From Flavobacterium sp. 245 (GTDB lineage: Bacteria; Bacteroidota; Bacteroidia; Flavobacteriales; Flavobacteriaceae): DNA of 64,000 bases. The notes under the pieces were generated by a model. That model made no database searches. It saw only the letters and a list, made by a program, of their open reading frames with translations, and was not told the origin of the DNA. The DNA is taken from contig NZ_SNXB01000003.1 of NCBI RefSeq assembly GCF_004362055.1, forward strand, positions 310,001 to 374,000. Reading direction: 5' to 3'. The translations under genes were made by a program, and so were the position numbers. This document shows, piece after piece, positions 35,023 to 44,081 of the stretch (positions within the stretch are counted from its first letter, which is position 1; every line of letters begins with the position of its first letter).

Positions 35023-35340
35023 ATGGAACAGTTATTCTCATACGGAACCTTACGTTCAAAACAAATTCAAATGCAGCTTTTTAATAAGGTATTAACCGGA
35101 ACTAAAGATCAGCTTTTAGGGCACAAACTAAAAAGTCTTCAAATAGAAGAAGAATTTGGAATGGCAGATTATGTTGTTGCAGTACCAACAGAAGATGCTT
35201 CAGATCCTATACATGGTATTGTGTACAATATTTCTCCTTCTGATTTAGCTAAAGTAGATATATTCGAATCGAATGCTTATAAAAGAGTTGAAGTTAAATT
35301 GAAGTCGGGAATCGTTGCATGGATTTATATAGAAAGTTAA
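35023..35340 (+). CDS. Gamma-glutamylcyclotransferase-family protein, inside trp operon
   Basis: The 105-residue protein starts at the ATG 35023 (MEQLFSYGTLRSKQIQMQLF), with the Y-G-T-L substrate loop of the GGCT fold. The expected catalytic acid is plausibly the Glu of 'KVDIFESNAYKRVEVKLKSG', in which 'E-S-x-A-Y-x-R' is conserved in the family. These proteins open or cleave gamma-glutamyl or related groups. It lies 7 bases before the nitrilase-family gene and forms a pair with it. Confidence 0.85.
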   Translation: MEQLFSYGTLRSKQIQMQLFNKVLTGTKDQLLGHKLKSLQIEEEFGMADYVVAVPTEDASDPIHGIVYNISPSDLAKVDIFESNAYKRVEVKLKSGIVAWIYIES

Positions 35341-35347
35341 GAAAAAA

Positions 35348-36085
35348 ATGATTTTAGCAGCAGCACAAACAAAACCAACCCGAGGAAATATTGAAGCTAA
35401 TTTAGAAGATCATTATCGTCTTATTGAATTGGCGGTACAAAATGGAGCGCAATTAATCGCATTTCCTGAAATGTCTATTACAGGTTACGAAAGAGCTGAT
35501 GCGCAAAAATTGGCTTTCAAAAAAGACGATTCGCGACTGAATCATATGCAACGATTGGCTTCTGAAAATAATATCATCATTGTTGCCGGTGCACCAATTC
35601 AAATTGAAGATGAAATGTTTATCGGAGAGTTTGTTATTTCTCCGGATCAATCCGTTTCGATTTACACAAAGCAGTTTTTGCATGAAGGCGAAGATGAATT
35701 TTTCCAATCTTCGTTTAATTATAATCCGATGATTCGAATTGAAAATCAAAATATTTCGTTTGCGATTTGTGCTGATATTGATAATCCATTGCATCCTGAA
35801 AATGCCCACAAAAGAGCTACAAATATTTACATTGCCAGTATTTTCTTTTCGCCAAACGGGATTCCGAATGCGTATCGAGATTTACAAAGTTATGCTGAGA
35901 AACATAAAATGAATGTTTTAATGTCGAATTTTAGCGGAGAATCATGGGGATCACCTTCAGCAGGACAAAGCGCTTTTTGGAATAATAAAGGAGAATTGAT
36001 TAGACAAATGAATGATTCGGATTTTGGATTATTATTGGTCGAAAATAAAAATGATAATTGGACGAGTCGGATTATCATTGACTAG
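35348..36085 (+). CDS. Carbon-nitrogen hydrolase (nitrilase superfamily), inside trp operon
   Basis: This 245-residue amidase-like enzyme has the Glu of 'LIAFPEMSITGYERAD' near residue 41, a Lys-region 'YTKQFLHEGEDEFFQ' near 100, and the nucleophile Cys of 'SFAICADIDNPLHPENAHKR' near 140, the catalytic triad order of the superfamily. The substrate is unknown. It may act with the GGCT-like neighbour on amide or gamma-glutamyl compounds, which is inference. Confidence 0.9.
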   Translation: MILAAAQTKPTRGNIEANLEDHYRLIELAVQNGAQLIAFPEMSITGYERADAQKLAFKKDDSRLNHMQRLASENNIIIVAGAPIQIEDEMFIGEFVISPDQSVSIYTKQFLHEGEDEFFQSSFNYNPMIRIENQNISFAICADIDNPLHPENAHKRATNIYIASIFFSPNGIPNAYRDLQSYAEKHKMNVLMSNFSGESWGSPSAGQSAFWNNKGELIRQMNDSDFGLLLVENKNDNWTSRIIID

Positions 36086-36093
36086 CTTAGTTT

Positions 36094-36174
36094 CCTGCAA
36101 GGTTTTAAAAACCTTGTAGGTATGAAATAAATTAAAATATAAAAACACCTACAGGGTTTTTAAAACCTTGCAGG
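36094..36174. repeat. CCTGCAAGGTTTTAAAAACC inverted repeat (family R4)
   Basis: Each side is itself a hairpin (GCAAGGTTTT / AAAACCTTG), and the two sides are inverse copies, making a four-arm palindrome. Other copies are at 37425 (one half) and 59290. Confidence 0.88.
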
Positions 36175-36189
36175 AGAAAAAAATAAAAG

Positions 36190-37380
36190 ATGAAATATCA
36201 TATTTTATATATCATTGCCGTTTTTCTTATGTTTCAGTCTTCGAATAGTCAAAATAATAATGACTATAAAAATTTAATAGAAGAGGGAAGTAATTTATAC
36301 GACCAGCAAAAATTTGCTTTGGCTCTCCATAAATATTTATTAGCGTTTAAAATAAAAGAAAACAACCCCAATGATTTATACAACGGAGCGTGTTATGCAA
36401 CTTTATCAGGACAACCAAAAATTGCATTCAATTTATTAAATAAAGCTCATGATAATGGATACTTTGATGTTGATCATTTAAAAAAAGACTGTGATTTATA
36501 CGCCCTTCATTCATTTCCTGAATGGAAAACCTTGATAACAACTTTAAACGAAGAAAAGTCTAAGAAAAACACAGATGACGAAATCTTATACAAAATGTTT
36601 ATTAAGAATATAGATGTAAACAAAGCATATGATTTATTATGTACTTCAGATTATAAAAACAATACTACCAAAAATGATTTCGAATCTAATTGTGCTTTTG
36701 TTCATAATCTTTTAAAAGCGAACAATATAACTTCGATATCAGATATAAGAAAAAGGGAATTCAGCAGTTTAACTACTACTGAAAACTCGATAAGTCACAA
36801 TGAGTACAAGTACAGTTTTTTTGTTTCACCGTTAGTTTTTGGACTACAAATCAATGAATTACTTATACAAGAAACGGGAAATAAAGTTTCTTCTGAATAT
36901 ATTACAATAGGAAATAACAGCTTATTAAATAAATTAAAAGTAGAAAAATTAAACCTCTCAGCTACGTCCTCAAACATTAACGCTGAATTGGATAAATTTA
37001 TCACTACTGCAGATACTTGTCATTTTTACTATGGTCTGTTTAATGGGGAAAAAAAAGTAAGCGGAGTATCTTCTATTGTTTCAAACAAAAATAAAATAAA
37101 AAAAATATTTAGCGATTTGATCTATGTCCCAGTAGAAAATCTTCCTAATCTGGACTGTTCTAAAAATTTTGGATACATTTCTTTTTTTAAGGAAAATTTT
37201 AAAACTATAAGCAAAAATAACATACTTGATTTTCCAGCACAGCAAACTTTTGAATTTGTCTTTTTTGAAAAAACAGATATCATTGTAGTTTCGATTGACG
37301 GAAAATATGGATTTTACAGGATGAAAAATATCAGTAAAATAAAAAACTTTTTGACGGATAAAAACAATACTTTAATATAA
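36190..37380 (+). CDS. Exported TPR-containing protein of unknown function, inside trp operon
   Basis: This 396-residue protein has a signal peptide (MKYHILYIIAVFLMFQSSNS). Residues about 25-105 look like TPR helices ('LYDQQKFALALHKYLLAFKI', 'LYNGACYATLSGQPKIAFNL'). The remaining 280 residues are unfamiliar, rich in Asn, Lys and Ser, and have no catalytic motif I can name. A passenger before trpA, flanked by R4 repeats. Confidence 0.75.
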   Translation: MKYHILYIIAVFLMFQSSNSQNNNDYKNLIEEGSNLYDQQKFALALHKYLLAFKIKENNPNDLYNGACYATLSGQPKIAFNLLNKAHDNGYFDVDHLKKDCDLYALHSFPEWKTLITTLNEEKSKKNTDDEILYKMFIKNIDVNKAYDLLCTSDYKNNTTKNDFESNCAFVHNLLKANNITSISDIRKREFSSLTTTENSISHNEYKYSFFVSPLVFGLQINELLIQETGNKVSSEYITIGNNSLLNKLKVEKLNLSATSSNINAELDKFITTADTCHFYYGLFNGEKKVSGVSSIVSNKNKIKKIFSDLIYVPVENLPNLDCSKNFGYISFFKENFKTISKNNILDFPAQQTFEFVFFEKTDIIVVSIDGKYGFYRMKNISKIKNFLTDKNNTLI

Positions 37381-37424
37381 GTCTAAAAATTTTAAAAAAA
37401 AATTAAAAAATAAATACATAAATA

Positions 37425-37451
37425 CCTAACAGATTTTGAAAACCTGTTAGG
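37425..37451. repeat. CCTAACAGATTTTGAAAACC hairpin (family R4, single)
   Basis: One R4 half with compensated stem changes (CCTAACAG/CTGTTAGG), 17 bases before trpA. Confidence 0.75.
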
Positions 37452-37467
37452 ATAAAAAATAAAAATA

Positions 37468-38229
37468 ATGAACAGAATAACACAAAAATTACAAGAAGAT
37501 AAAAAGATACTTTCAATCTATTTTTCTGCCGGATATCCTAACTTAAATGATACGGTTCAGATTATTCAGGATTTAGAAAAAAATGGAGTTGATTTAATCG
37601 AAATTGGATTGCCATTTAGTGATCCTTTAGCAGATGGACCAACCATCCAGGCGAGTTCTACGCAGGCGCTTCATAACGGAATGACAACACAAATTCTTTT
37701 CGACCAGCTGAAGAACATCCGCGAAAGCGTAAAAATTCCTTTGATTATTATGGGATATTTTAATCCGATGTTACAATATGGCGTTGAAGCTTTTTGCCAG
37801 AAATGTGCCGAAATTGGAATCGACGGGTTAATTATTCCAGATCTTCCGGTTGATGTTTACGCTGAGGAATACAAAGCAATTTTCGAAAAATACGGATTAA
37901 TCAATGTGTTCTTGATTACACCTCAAACTTCAGAGGAACGTATTCGTTTTATTGATAGTGTTTCAAACGGCTTTATTTATATGGTAAGTTCGGCAAGTGT
38001 TACGGGTTCTCAATCAGGTTTTGGAAATGTTCAGGAAGATTATTTCGAAAGAATCGGAAACATGAATTTGAAAAATCCTCAAATTGTAGGTTTCGGAATT
38101 TCGAATAAGGAAACTTTTAATCAAGCAACCAAATATGCAAAAGGTGCTATTATCGGGAGTGCTTTTATTAAGCATTTGAGTGAAAGTGGTTCTGGGAAAA
38201 TTGAGGAGTTTGTTGGGGAGATTCGATAA
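37468..38229 (+). CDS. trpA: Tryptophan synthase alpha chain
   Basis: It splits indole-3-glycerol phosphate and channels indole to TrpB. The 253-residue TIM barrel has the catalytic Glu and Asp in 'LIEIGLPFSDPLADGPTIQA' near residues 47-66, 'IPLIIMGYFNPMLQYGVEAF', and the phosphate site 'GFGISNKETFNQA' near 211. It closes the trp cluster and is followed by an R3 repeat and a terminator. Confidence 0.97.
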   Translation: MNRITQKLQEDKKILSIYFSAGYPNLNDTVQIIQDLEKNGVDLIEIGLPFSDPLADGPTIQASSTQALHNGMTTQILFDQLKNIRESVKIPLIIMGYFNPMLQYGVEAFCQKCAEIGIDGLIIPDLPVDVYAEEYKAIFEKYGLINVFLITPQTSEERIRFIDSVSNGFIYMVSSASVTGSQSGFGNVQEDYFERIGNMNLKNPQIVGFGISNKETFNQATKYAKGAIIGSAFIKHLSESGSGKIEEFVGEIR

Positions 38230-38263
38230 TTAAATTCAAGATAAAAATACAATAAAGTTTCGT

Positions 38264-38367
38264 TTGTCATTCCGAGGAACGAGGAATCCCCGCAAGTAGC
38301 TCGACAAAGATTGAGTCTTTTGATTGCGGAGTTACTTGCGGGGATTCCTCGTTCCTCGGAATGACAA
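38264..38367. repeat. Inverted repeat TTGTCATTCCGAGGAACGAG (family R3)
   Basis: Arms of about 39 bases are complementary apart from small differences, with loop CGACAAAGATTGAGTC. It is the best formed R3 element in the window and lies 34 bases after the trpA stop. Confidence 0.92.
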
Positions 38368-38382
38368 GATTGTGAAAAATTC

Positions 38383-38411
38383 AAGCTGAAATATACATTT
38401 CAGCTTTTTTT
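38383..38411 (+). terminator. Rho-independent terminator of the trp operon
   Basis: AAGCTGAAATATACATTTCAGCTT hairpin in two arms followed by seven T; it is the only clear intrinsic terminator between trpB and the tetR gene. Confidence 0.88.
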
Positions 38412-38460
38412 ATGCTCCAAAACAACTACACCGTTTTACGTTAATATTTTGTTAAAATAA

Positions 38461-38500
38461 AATTAAACAAGCGTTTAAATTAAACAAGTGTTTAATTTTG
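38461..38500 (+). promoter_or_regulatory. Tandem TetR operators overlapping the export-operon promoter
   Basis: TTAAACAAGCGTTTAA (38463-38478) and TTAAACAAGTGTTTAA (38480-38495) are two palindromic sites with 17-base period. The -7 element TAATTTTG at 38493-38500 shares three bases with the second, and the TetR ATG is at 38522. Repressor binding would exclude polymerase. Confidence 0.75.
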
Positions 38501-38521
38501 TATTCGATTAGAAACAATACC

Positions 38522-39151
38522 ATGTCACACATCGAACTTAACGATAAAAAAATTCAGATTCTGGAAGTTGCTGAAAAGCTATTTTCAGAGAAAGGATTTG
38601 AAGGGACTTCTATACGGGACATTTCAAAACATGCAAAAATTAACATTGCAATGGTTTCGTATTATTTTGGTTCGAAAGAGAGACTTTTAGAATCTTTGAT
38701 CATCTACAAAACTTCTGATTTAAAACTTCAACTCGAAAATTTATTACAGGAAAATATCGAACCGCTTGAAAAAGTCAATAAATTAATCGAAATTTACATT
38801 AACAGAATTAGTTGTAATAAAGGGATTTTCAGAGTTTTACACTTTGAACTTACTTCAAAAAAGATTGAGAAAAGCCTAATTGCCTTTTCAGAATTAAAAA
38901 GAGAAAATTTAAAATCTGTTGAAACGATCATAAAACAAGGCCAAGATAAAGGTGTTTTCAGGAAAGATATCATCATTCCGTTAATCACGCCAACAATCAT
39001 TGGAACTTATTTTCATTTTCACATGAATAAATTTTTCTTCGTAGAATTATTAAATCTGAATACCGAAGAAATGTATAACAATTACATAAAAACCAGTCTT
39101 ACAAAGCACATTCAACAAACTATAAAAGCGCTACTTGTTTATGAAAATTAG
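38522..39151 (+). CDS. TetR/AcrR-family repressor of the export operon
   Basis: This 209-residue regulator has the N-terminal TetR helix-turn-helix in 'EVAEKLFSEKGFEGTSIRDI' and 'AKINIAMVSYYFGSKERLLE', and an all-helical ligand domain. The ATG at 38522 is preferred; an upstream TTG at 38498 overlaps the -7 element. Its stop overlaps the start of the TolC-like gene by 11 bases, so regulator and exporter are made from one transcript. Two likely operators lie just upstream. Confidence 0.94.
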   Translation: MSHIELNDKKIQILEVAEKLFSEKGFEGTSIRDISKHAKINIAMVSYYFGSKERLLESLIIYKTSDLKLQLENLLQENIEPLEKVNKLIEIYINRISCNKGIFRVLHFELTSKKIEKSLIAFSELKRENLKSVETIIKQGQDKGVFRKDIIIPLITPTIIGTYFHFHMNKFFFVELLNLNTEEMYNNYIKTSLTKHIQQTIKALLVYEN

Positions 39152-40466
39152 TCAATTAATGCTCTTTGGAGTTTTCTTTATCGGAATATCTTCAATAGAA
39201 GCACAAGAAAAAACAAGTTTAACCTTAGACGAAGCCGTTAAAATGGCTTGGGAAAAAAGTAACGAAGTTACGCTTGCCAACACTAAGGTAAACTCAAAAA
39301 AATACGAATTACAAGAGGTTAAAAACAATCAATATCCAGATATTAAAATCTCTGGTCAATATCAAAGATTGACAAAAGCTTCGATTGACATGCATAATGA
39401 CGATCAGGCAAGTGCAGAGCCAATGCCATCTCCAGATCAGGCAATGTTAGGAATGGCAACACTTAGTTTGCCAATATTTTCAGGTTTTAAAATTCAGAAC
39501 AGCATCAAAGCTTATGATAATTTATATGAAGCTGAAAGCGCTTATGCTGCCAAAACCAAAGAAGATGTTGCTTTGCGTGTAATCACTTATTATACTGCAT
39601 TATACAAAGCTCAAAAAACATTGGATCTTTTAAACGAAAATCAAAAACAAGCAAAACAGCGTGTTACAGATTTTACTGAATTAGAGAAAAACGGAATCAT
39701 CCCAAGAAATGATTTATTGAAAGCCCAATTATTAGTTTCTAAAACACAATTATCTATTGACGAAGCTAATAACAACATCAATAACATTAACTTTTACCTG
39801 ACTACTTTACTTAAGTTAGATCCAAGTGTAAAATTGGCTGTTAACGAAGGTGATTTCTTTAGTCTAAAAACAAGCAATGCACCATCATCTGATGCAGTAG
39901 CACTTGAAAACAGAAAGGATTTAGAAGCTATTCGTTTGCAACAAAAAGCGAGCGAGGCTAATATCAAAATAGCAAAAGCAGGTTATTATCCTTCATTAGC
40001 TTTATTAGGAGGCTATACAGCATTAGATCTTAAAGATTTTATTACTGTAAAATATGCAATGAATTTTGGACTTGGTTTATCATACGATATTTCAGGGCTT
40101 TATAAAAACAGTGCACATGTAAAAGTTGCTGAAAGCCAAGCTTTAGAAGCAAAAAGTTCAGAAGCAATTTTGACTGATCGTATTAAAAATGAAGTTCAGA
40201 AATCTCTTGAAGATTATGACTTAGCCATTAACCAAAGTGTGGTTTATGACGAAGCGCTTCAACAAGCATCTGAAAACTACAGACTTGTAAAAGATAAATT
40301 TGATAATGGATTGTCTGACACCAATGATTTGGTTGAGGCTGATGTTGAACACTTAAATGCCAAAATTAATACTGCTTTGTCTAAAGCAACCATTATCCAA
40401 AAATATTACGAACTACTTTCAGTATCAGGTCAATTATCACAATCATTCAATCTTTCTAAAATATAA
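39141..40466 (+). CDS. TolC-family outer-membrane efflux protein
   Basis: This protein of 441 residues has a signal peptide (MKISQLMLFGVFFIGISSIE) and two outer-membrane efflux repeats: 'LTLDEAVKMAWEKSNEVTLA' near 30 and 'RKDLEAIRLQQKASEANIKI' near 260. It forms the exit duct for the following HlyD/MFS pair. No lipobox, unlike the NodT-type factor at the left of the window. Confidence 0.94.
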   Translation: MKISQLMLFGVFFIGISSIEAQEKTSLTLDEAVKMAWEKSNEVTLANTKVNSKKYELQEVKNNQYPDIKISGQYQRLTKASIDMHNDDQASAEPMPSPDQAMLGMATLSLPIFSGFKIQNSIKAYDNLYEAESAYAAKTKEDVALRVITYYTALYKAQKTLDLLNENQKQAKQRVTDFTELEKNGIIPRNDLLKAQLLVSKTQLSIDEANNNINNINFYLTTLLKLDPSVKLAVNEGDFFSLKTSNAPSSDAVALENRKDLEAIRLQQKASEANIKIAKAGYYPSLALLGGYTALDLKDFITVKYAMNFGLGLSYDISGLYKNSAHVKVAESQALEAKSSEAILTDRIKNEVQKSLEDYDLAINQSVVYDEALQQASENYRLVKDKFDNGLSDTNDLVEADVEHLNAKINTALSKATIIQKYYELLSVSGQLSQSFNLSKI

Positions 40467-40478
40467 TCGATAGCTCTC

Positions 40479-41558
40479 ATGGAAAAGAAAAAAACAAATA
40501 CTAAATTCATCATTATACTAACCGTTTTGGTTTTATTGGGGGGAACTTACGGAATAACAAAATACTTACACGGACAAGCTCACGAAGAAACAGATGATGC
40601 TCAGATCGAGAAAAAAATGAATCCGATTATTCCAAGAGTATCTGGATACATTAGTAAAGTATATGTAAAAGACAATGATTATGTAAAAAAAGGAGATACT
40701 TTATTTACTATCGACAAGAGAGATTATCAATTAAAAATCGATGAAGCAAATGCTGCTTTGTTAGGTGCTGAAGGTCAATACGAAGCTGCAAAAGCTGATA
40801 TTGGAAGTGCTAATGCAAGCATTTCAGTTTCTGATGCAAATATGAAATCTGCAAGCGGTTCAATCGAAAGTGCTAAAATTAGATTGAGACAAATCACAAA
40901 CGATTACAACCGTTACAATAATTTGTACAAAACGCATACAATTACAAAACAACAATATGAGCAAGCTTTGACTGCAAAAGAAGAAGCTGAAAATCAAGTA
41001 CGTGTTTTAGAGCAACAACAAAGAGCAAGTTCTTACCAAAAATCGGTAATTGAATCTAAATCTAAAGCTTCTGACAAACAAACAGAAGTTGCTGCAGCAA
41101 ACATTAAAAGAGCTAAAACAATGTTGGATGTTGCTCATTTAAATCTTACTTACACAGTTGTAACAGCTGCCATCGATGGTCAGGTTTCTAAAGTTGATAT
41201 TCAGCCAGGACAATTGGTTCAGCCAGGACAGTCTTTATTTTATATTATCAATAATAACGAAGCTTGGGTTGTAGCTAACTTTAAAGAAACGCAATTAAAC
41301 AAAATGATTGTAGGACAAAAAGTAAGCTTAAAAGTTGATGCATATCCTAATTATGAATTCAAAGGAATTGTAACTTCTTTTTCTCCAGCTACAGGATCTC
41401 GTTTTTCATTATTGCCTCCTGACAATGCTACAGGAAACTTCGTGAAAACAATTCAGAGATTACCGGTAAAAATTAGTTTAGATCCTACAAACGACCCTGA
41501 AAAAGTAAAATTATTACGCCCAGGAATGAATGTTGATGTAGACGTACATTTGAAATAA
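40479..41558 (+). CDS. HlyD/EmrA-family periplasmic adaptor
   Basis: This 359-residue membrane-fusion protein has one N-terminal helix (residues about 8-28), a lipoyl half ('ISKVYVKDNDYVKKGDTLF' near 60), a long coiled-coil hairpin (about 90-220) and a second lipoyl half ('DGQVSKVDIQPGQLVQPGQS' near 230). It bridges the MFS exporter and the TolC-like duct. Twelve-base gap to the upstream gene. Confidence 0.95.
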   Translation: MEKKKTNTKFIIILTVLVLLGGTYGITKYLHGQAHEETDDAQIEKKMNPIIPRVSGYISKVYVKDNDYVKKGDTLFTIDKRDYQLKIDEANAALLGAEGQYEAAKADIGSANASISVSDANMKSASGSIESAKIRLRQITNDYNRYNNLYKTHTITKQQYEQALTAKEEAENQVRVLEQQQRASSYQKSVIESKSKASDKQTEVAAANIKRAKTMLDVAHLNLTYTVVTAAIDGQVSKVDIQPGQLVQPGQSLFYIINNNEAWVVANFKETQLNKMIVGQKVSLKVDAYPNYEFKGIVTSFSPATGSRFSLLPPDNATGNFVKTIQRLPVKISLDPTNDPEKVKLLRPGMNVDVDVHLK

Positions 41559-41563
41559 TATAA

Positions 41564-43153
41564 ATGGCAACAGCAGTACAAGCAGACGACGATTTAGTAG
41601 AATACGGCTACAGACGTGTGATCATAACGATTACGGCAGTACTTTGTGCATTGCTGGAAATTGTAGATACAACGATTGTAAACGTAGCGCTTACAGATAT
41701 GCGAGGAAGCCTTGGTGCTACCTTGACTGATGTGGCGTGGGTAATTACAGCATACGCAATTGCGAATGTTATTGTAATTCCGATGACGAGCTGGCTATCA
41801 CAGCAATTTGGAAGACGTAATTATTTTGTGGCTTCTATCATAATATTTACGGTCTGTTCTTTTTTGTGTGGTAACGCCAGTAATATTTGGGAACTTGTAG
41901 CCTTCCGATTCGTACAAGGTATGGGTGGTGGAGCGCTGCTAGTAACAGCCCAAACGATTATTACCGAAAGTTATCCGGTAGCAAAACGTGGTATGGCGCA
42001 AGCTATTTACGGAATGGGTGTAATTGTAGGACCAACTTTAGGACCGCCTTTGGGAGGTTATTTAGTAGATAATTATTCGTGGCCTTATATCTTTTACATC
42101 AATATTCCATTAGGAATTATCGCTACTATTTTGGCTATAACTTTTGTTAGAAGTCCTAAATACGGAGAAAAATTAAAAGCAAATCAGGTTGACTGGTGGG
42201 GAATTATTTTATTGAGTGCCTTTATTGGATCATTACAATTCGTACTCGAACACGGACAACAAGACGACTGGTTTAATGATTCAACAATTATAACCTTAAG
42301 TGTTGTTACAGTTTTGGGATTGGTTTTATTTATTTGGAGAGAGCTAACTTATAAATATCCAATTGTAAACCTAAGTGTTTTAAAAGACGGAAATTTAAGA
42401 ATTGGAACCATAATGTGTTTTATTCTTGGTTTTGGTTTGTACGGATCAACATTGATTATCCCAATTTATACACAGTCGATTTTAGGATGGACCGCAACTG
42501 ATGCCGGATTATTATTAATTCCGGGATCGATTACAACAGCGATCATGATGCCATTTGTTGGTAATATGATTCAGAAAGGTGTTCCGCAAGGATATATGGT
42601 GGGAGTTGGATTTTTAGTTTTCTTCTTCTTTACTTTCATGATGCAGACGAGAATGACACCTGATACTGGTGTAGAACATATGTATTGGCCTTTGATCTTA
42701 AGAGGAATTGGTTTAGGATTGCTTTTCGTACCTATTACCACACTTTCACTTTCGACCTTAAAAGGAAAACATATTGGAGAAGGCGCTGCTTTTACCGGAA
42801 TGATGAGACAATTAGGTGGTTCTTTTGGTATTGCCATTATTACCACTTTTATAACACGTTTCAGTCAGGAACACAGAGTAAATCTGATTAATAACTTAGA
42901 TCCTGCAAAATACGATGTGCAACAACGAATTGCCGGAATGCAAAGAGCTTTTATGTCTAAAGGATATAGCGCAGATGTCGCTCTTAAAAAAGCCTATCAG
43001 GCAATAGACTATGCTGTATTGAAACAAAGTACCGTAATGGCTTATATAGATATATTTATGTATCTGGGAATTATGTTTTTATGCTGTATACCGATTATTC
43101 TCTTTATCAAAAAAGGGAAGAACAAAATTAGTGCAGCCGACGCAATGCATTAA
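41564..43153 (+). CDS. DHA2-family MFS drug exporter (EmrB-like)
   Basis: This 529-residue transporter has 14 membrane segments. Motif C of drug/H+ antiporters reads 'GMGVIVGPTLGPPLGGYLVD' near 145, and motif A equivalents 'WLSQQFGRRNYFVAS' near 75 carry the G-R-R. 'LEIVDTTIVNVAL' is the helix-1 D1 motif. Together with the two preceding genes it forms an EmrAB-TolC-type pump under TetR control. Confidence 0.95.
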   Translation: MATAVQADDDLVEYGYRRVIITITAVLCALLEIVDTTIVNVALTDMRGSLGATLTDVAWVITAYAIANVIVIPMTSWLSQQFGRRNYFVASIIIFTVCSFLCGNASNIWELVAFRFVQGMGGGALLVTAQTIITESYPVAKRGMAQAIYGMGVIVGPTLGPPLGGYLVDNYSWPYIFYINIPLGIIATILAITFVRSPKYGEKLKANQVDWWGIILLSAFIGSLQFVLEHGQQDDWFNDSTIITLSVVTVLGLVLFIWRELTYKYPIVNLSVLKDGNLRIGTIMCFILGFGLYGSTLIIPIYTQSILGWTATDAGLLLIPGSITTAIMMPFVGNMIQKGVPQGYMVGVGFLVFFFFTFMMQTRMTPDTGVEHMYWPLILRGIGLGLLFVPITTLSLSTLKGKHIGEGAAFTGMMRQLGGSFGIAIITTFITRFSQEHRVNLINNLDPAKYDVQQRIAGMQRAFMSKGYSADVALKKAYQAIDYAVLKQSTVMAYIDIFMYLGIMFLCCIPIILFIKKGKNKISAADAMH

Positions 43154-43177
43154 TAATAATAGATTTATAATACGCAG

Positions 43178-43214
43178 AAACGCCGAATTCAATTTAGAAT
43201 TCGGCGTTGTTTTT
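43178..43214 (+). terminator. Rho-independent terminator of the export operon
   Basis: AACGCCGAATTC / GAATTCGGCGTT stem with a T-run, 25 bases after the MFS stop. Confidence 0.9.
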
Positions 43215-43275
43215 TATAGTCACAGCTATCAGTCGCAGTTTTCAGTTTACAAACTTTGTGTAAAACATTGCGGTA

Positions 43276-43319
43276 AAAAACTTAGAATCTTAGCAACTCA
43301 GAACCTTAGCATCTTTAAA
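43276..43319. repeat. ACTTAGAATCTTAG-type repeat (family R9)
   Basis: Four tandem CTTAG/CTCAG units directly before the yaaA stop on the opposite strand, preceded by CAGTCGCAGTTTTCAG as near 29765. Confidence 0.7.
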
Positions 43320-43322
43320 AAA

Positions 43323-44081
43323 TCATCTTGTAAAAACCAAATGATTTCCTTTAGAAAGATTTGCATCAAATTGATATCCTTCGTAATTGAAACCTTTTAA
43401 ATCATCAATTGTTTCAGCATTAGTATCAATAATATAACGAACCATCATGCCTCTTGCTTTTTTAGCGAAGAAACTGATCATTTTTAATTTTCCGTCTTTA
43501 TAATCTTTAAAATCTGGAGTGATTACAGGAACTCTTAAAGCTTTTACATCTACAGCCGAAAAATATTCGGTACTTGCTAAATTCACAAATAATTCGCCCT
43601 TTTTCAATTCTTTGTTCAATGCTTTTGTAACAGTTGGTTTCCAGAATTCATGCAGATTTTTAGATTCTCCAACTGGCATTTTAGTTCCCATTTCTAAACG
43701 GTATGCCTGCATTAAATCTAAAGGTTTCAACAGACCGTAAAGCCCCGATAATATTCTTAATTTATCTTGTAAAACATCTAATTTCTCTAACGGAATAGTA
43801 TAAGCATCTAAACCTGTGTAAACATCTCCATCAAAAGTATAAACAGCCGGACGGGCATTCTCAGATGTAAAAGGAGTTTTCCATTCTTGATTTCGCTTCC
43901 AGTTTAAATCGGCTAGTTTATCTGAAATTGACATTAATTCAGATAATTCAGAAGGCTTTTTTTGTTTTACAACTTTGTGAACCACACGTGCTTCTTTTAA
44001 AAAATGTGGCTCTGTATATTGTGCGGTTGGCAATTCTTTTTCAAAATTTAAGGACTTCGCTGGCGATATAACTATTTTCAT
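43323..44081 (-). CDS. yaaA: YaaA-family peroxide stress protein
   Basis: This 252-residue cytoplasmic protein starts with the family signature 'MKIVISPAKSLNFEKELP' and has 'PAVYTFDGDVYTGLDAY' near 80, 'LRILSGLYGLLKPLDLMQAY' near 110 and a basic 'SFFAKKARGMMVRYII' near 205. YaaA lowers free iron during peroxide stress in E. coli. Monocistronic on the minus strand. Confidence 0.95.
   Translation of the reverse strand: MKIVISPAKSLNFEKELPTAQYTEPHFLKEARVVHKVVKQKKPSELSELMSISDKLADLNWKRNQEWKTPFTSENARPAVYTFDGDVYTGLDAYTIPLEKLDVLQDKLRILSGLYGLLKPLDLMQAYRLEMGTKMPVGESKNLHEFWKPTVTKALNKELKKGELFVNLASTEYFSAVDVKALRVPVITPDFKDYKDGKLKMISFFAKKARGMMVRYIIDTNAETIDDLKGFNYEGYQFDANLSKGNHLVFTR

Noticed and set aside
43131..43400. 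An 89-codon plus-strand frame after the MFS gene
   Set aside because: It crosses a strong terminator and an R9 repeat and overlaps yaaA antisense; no sign of coding.
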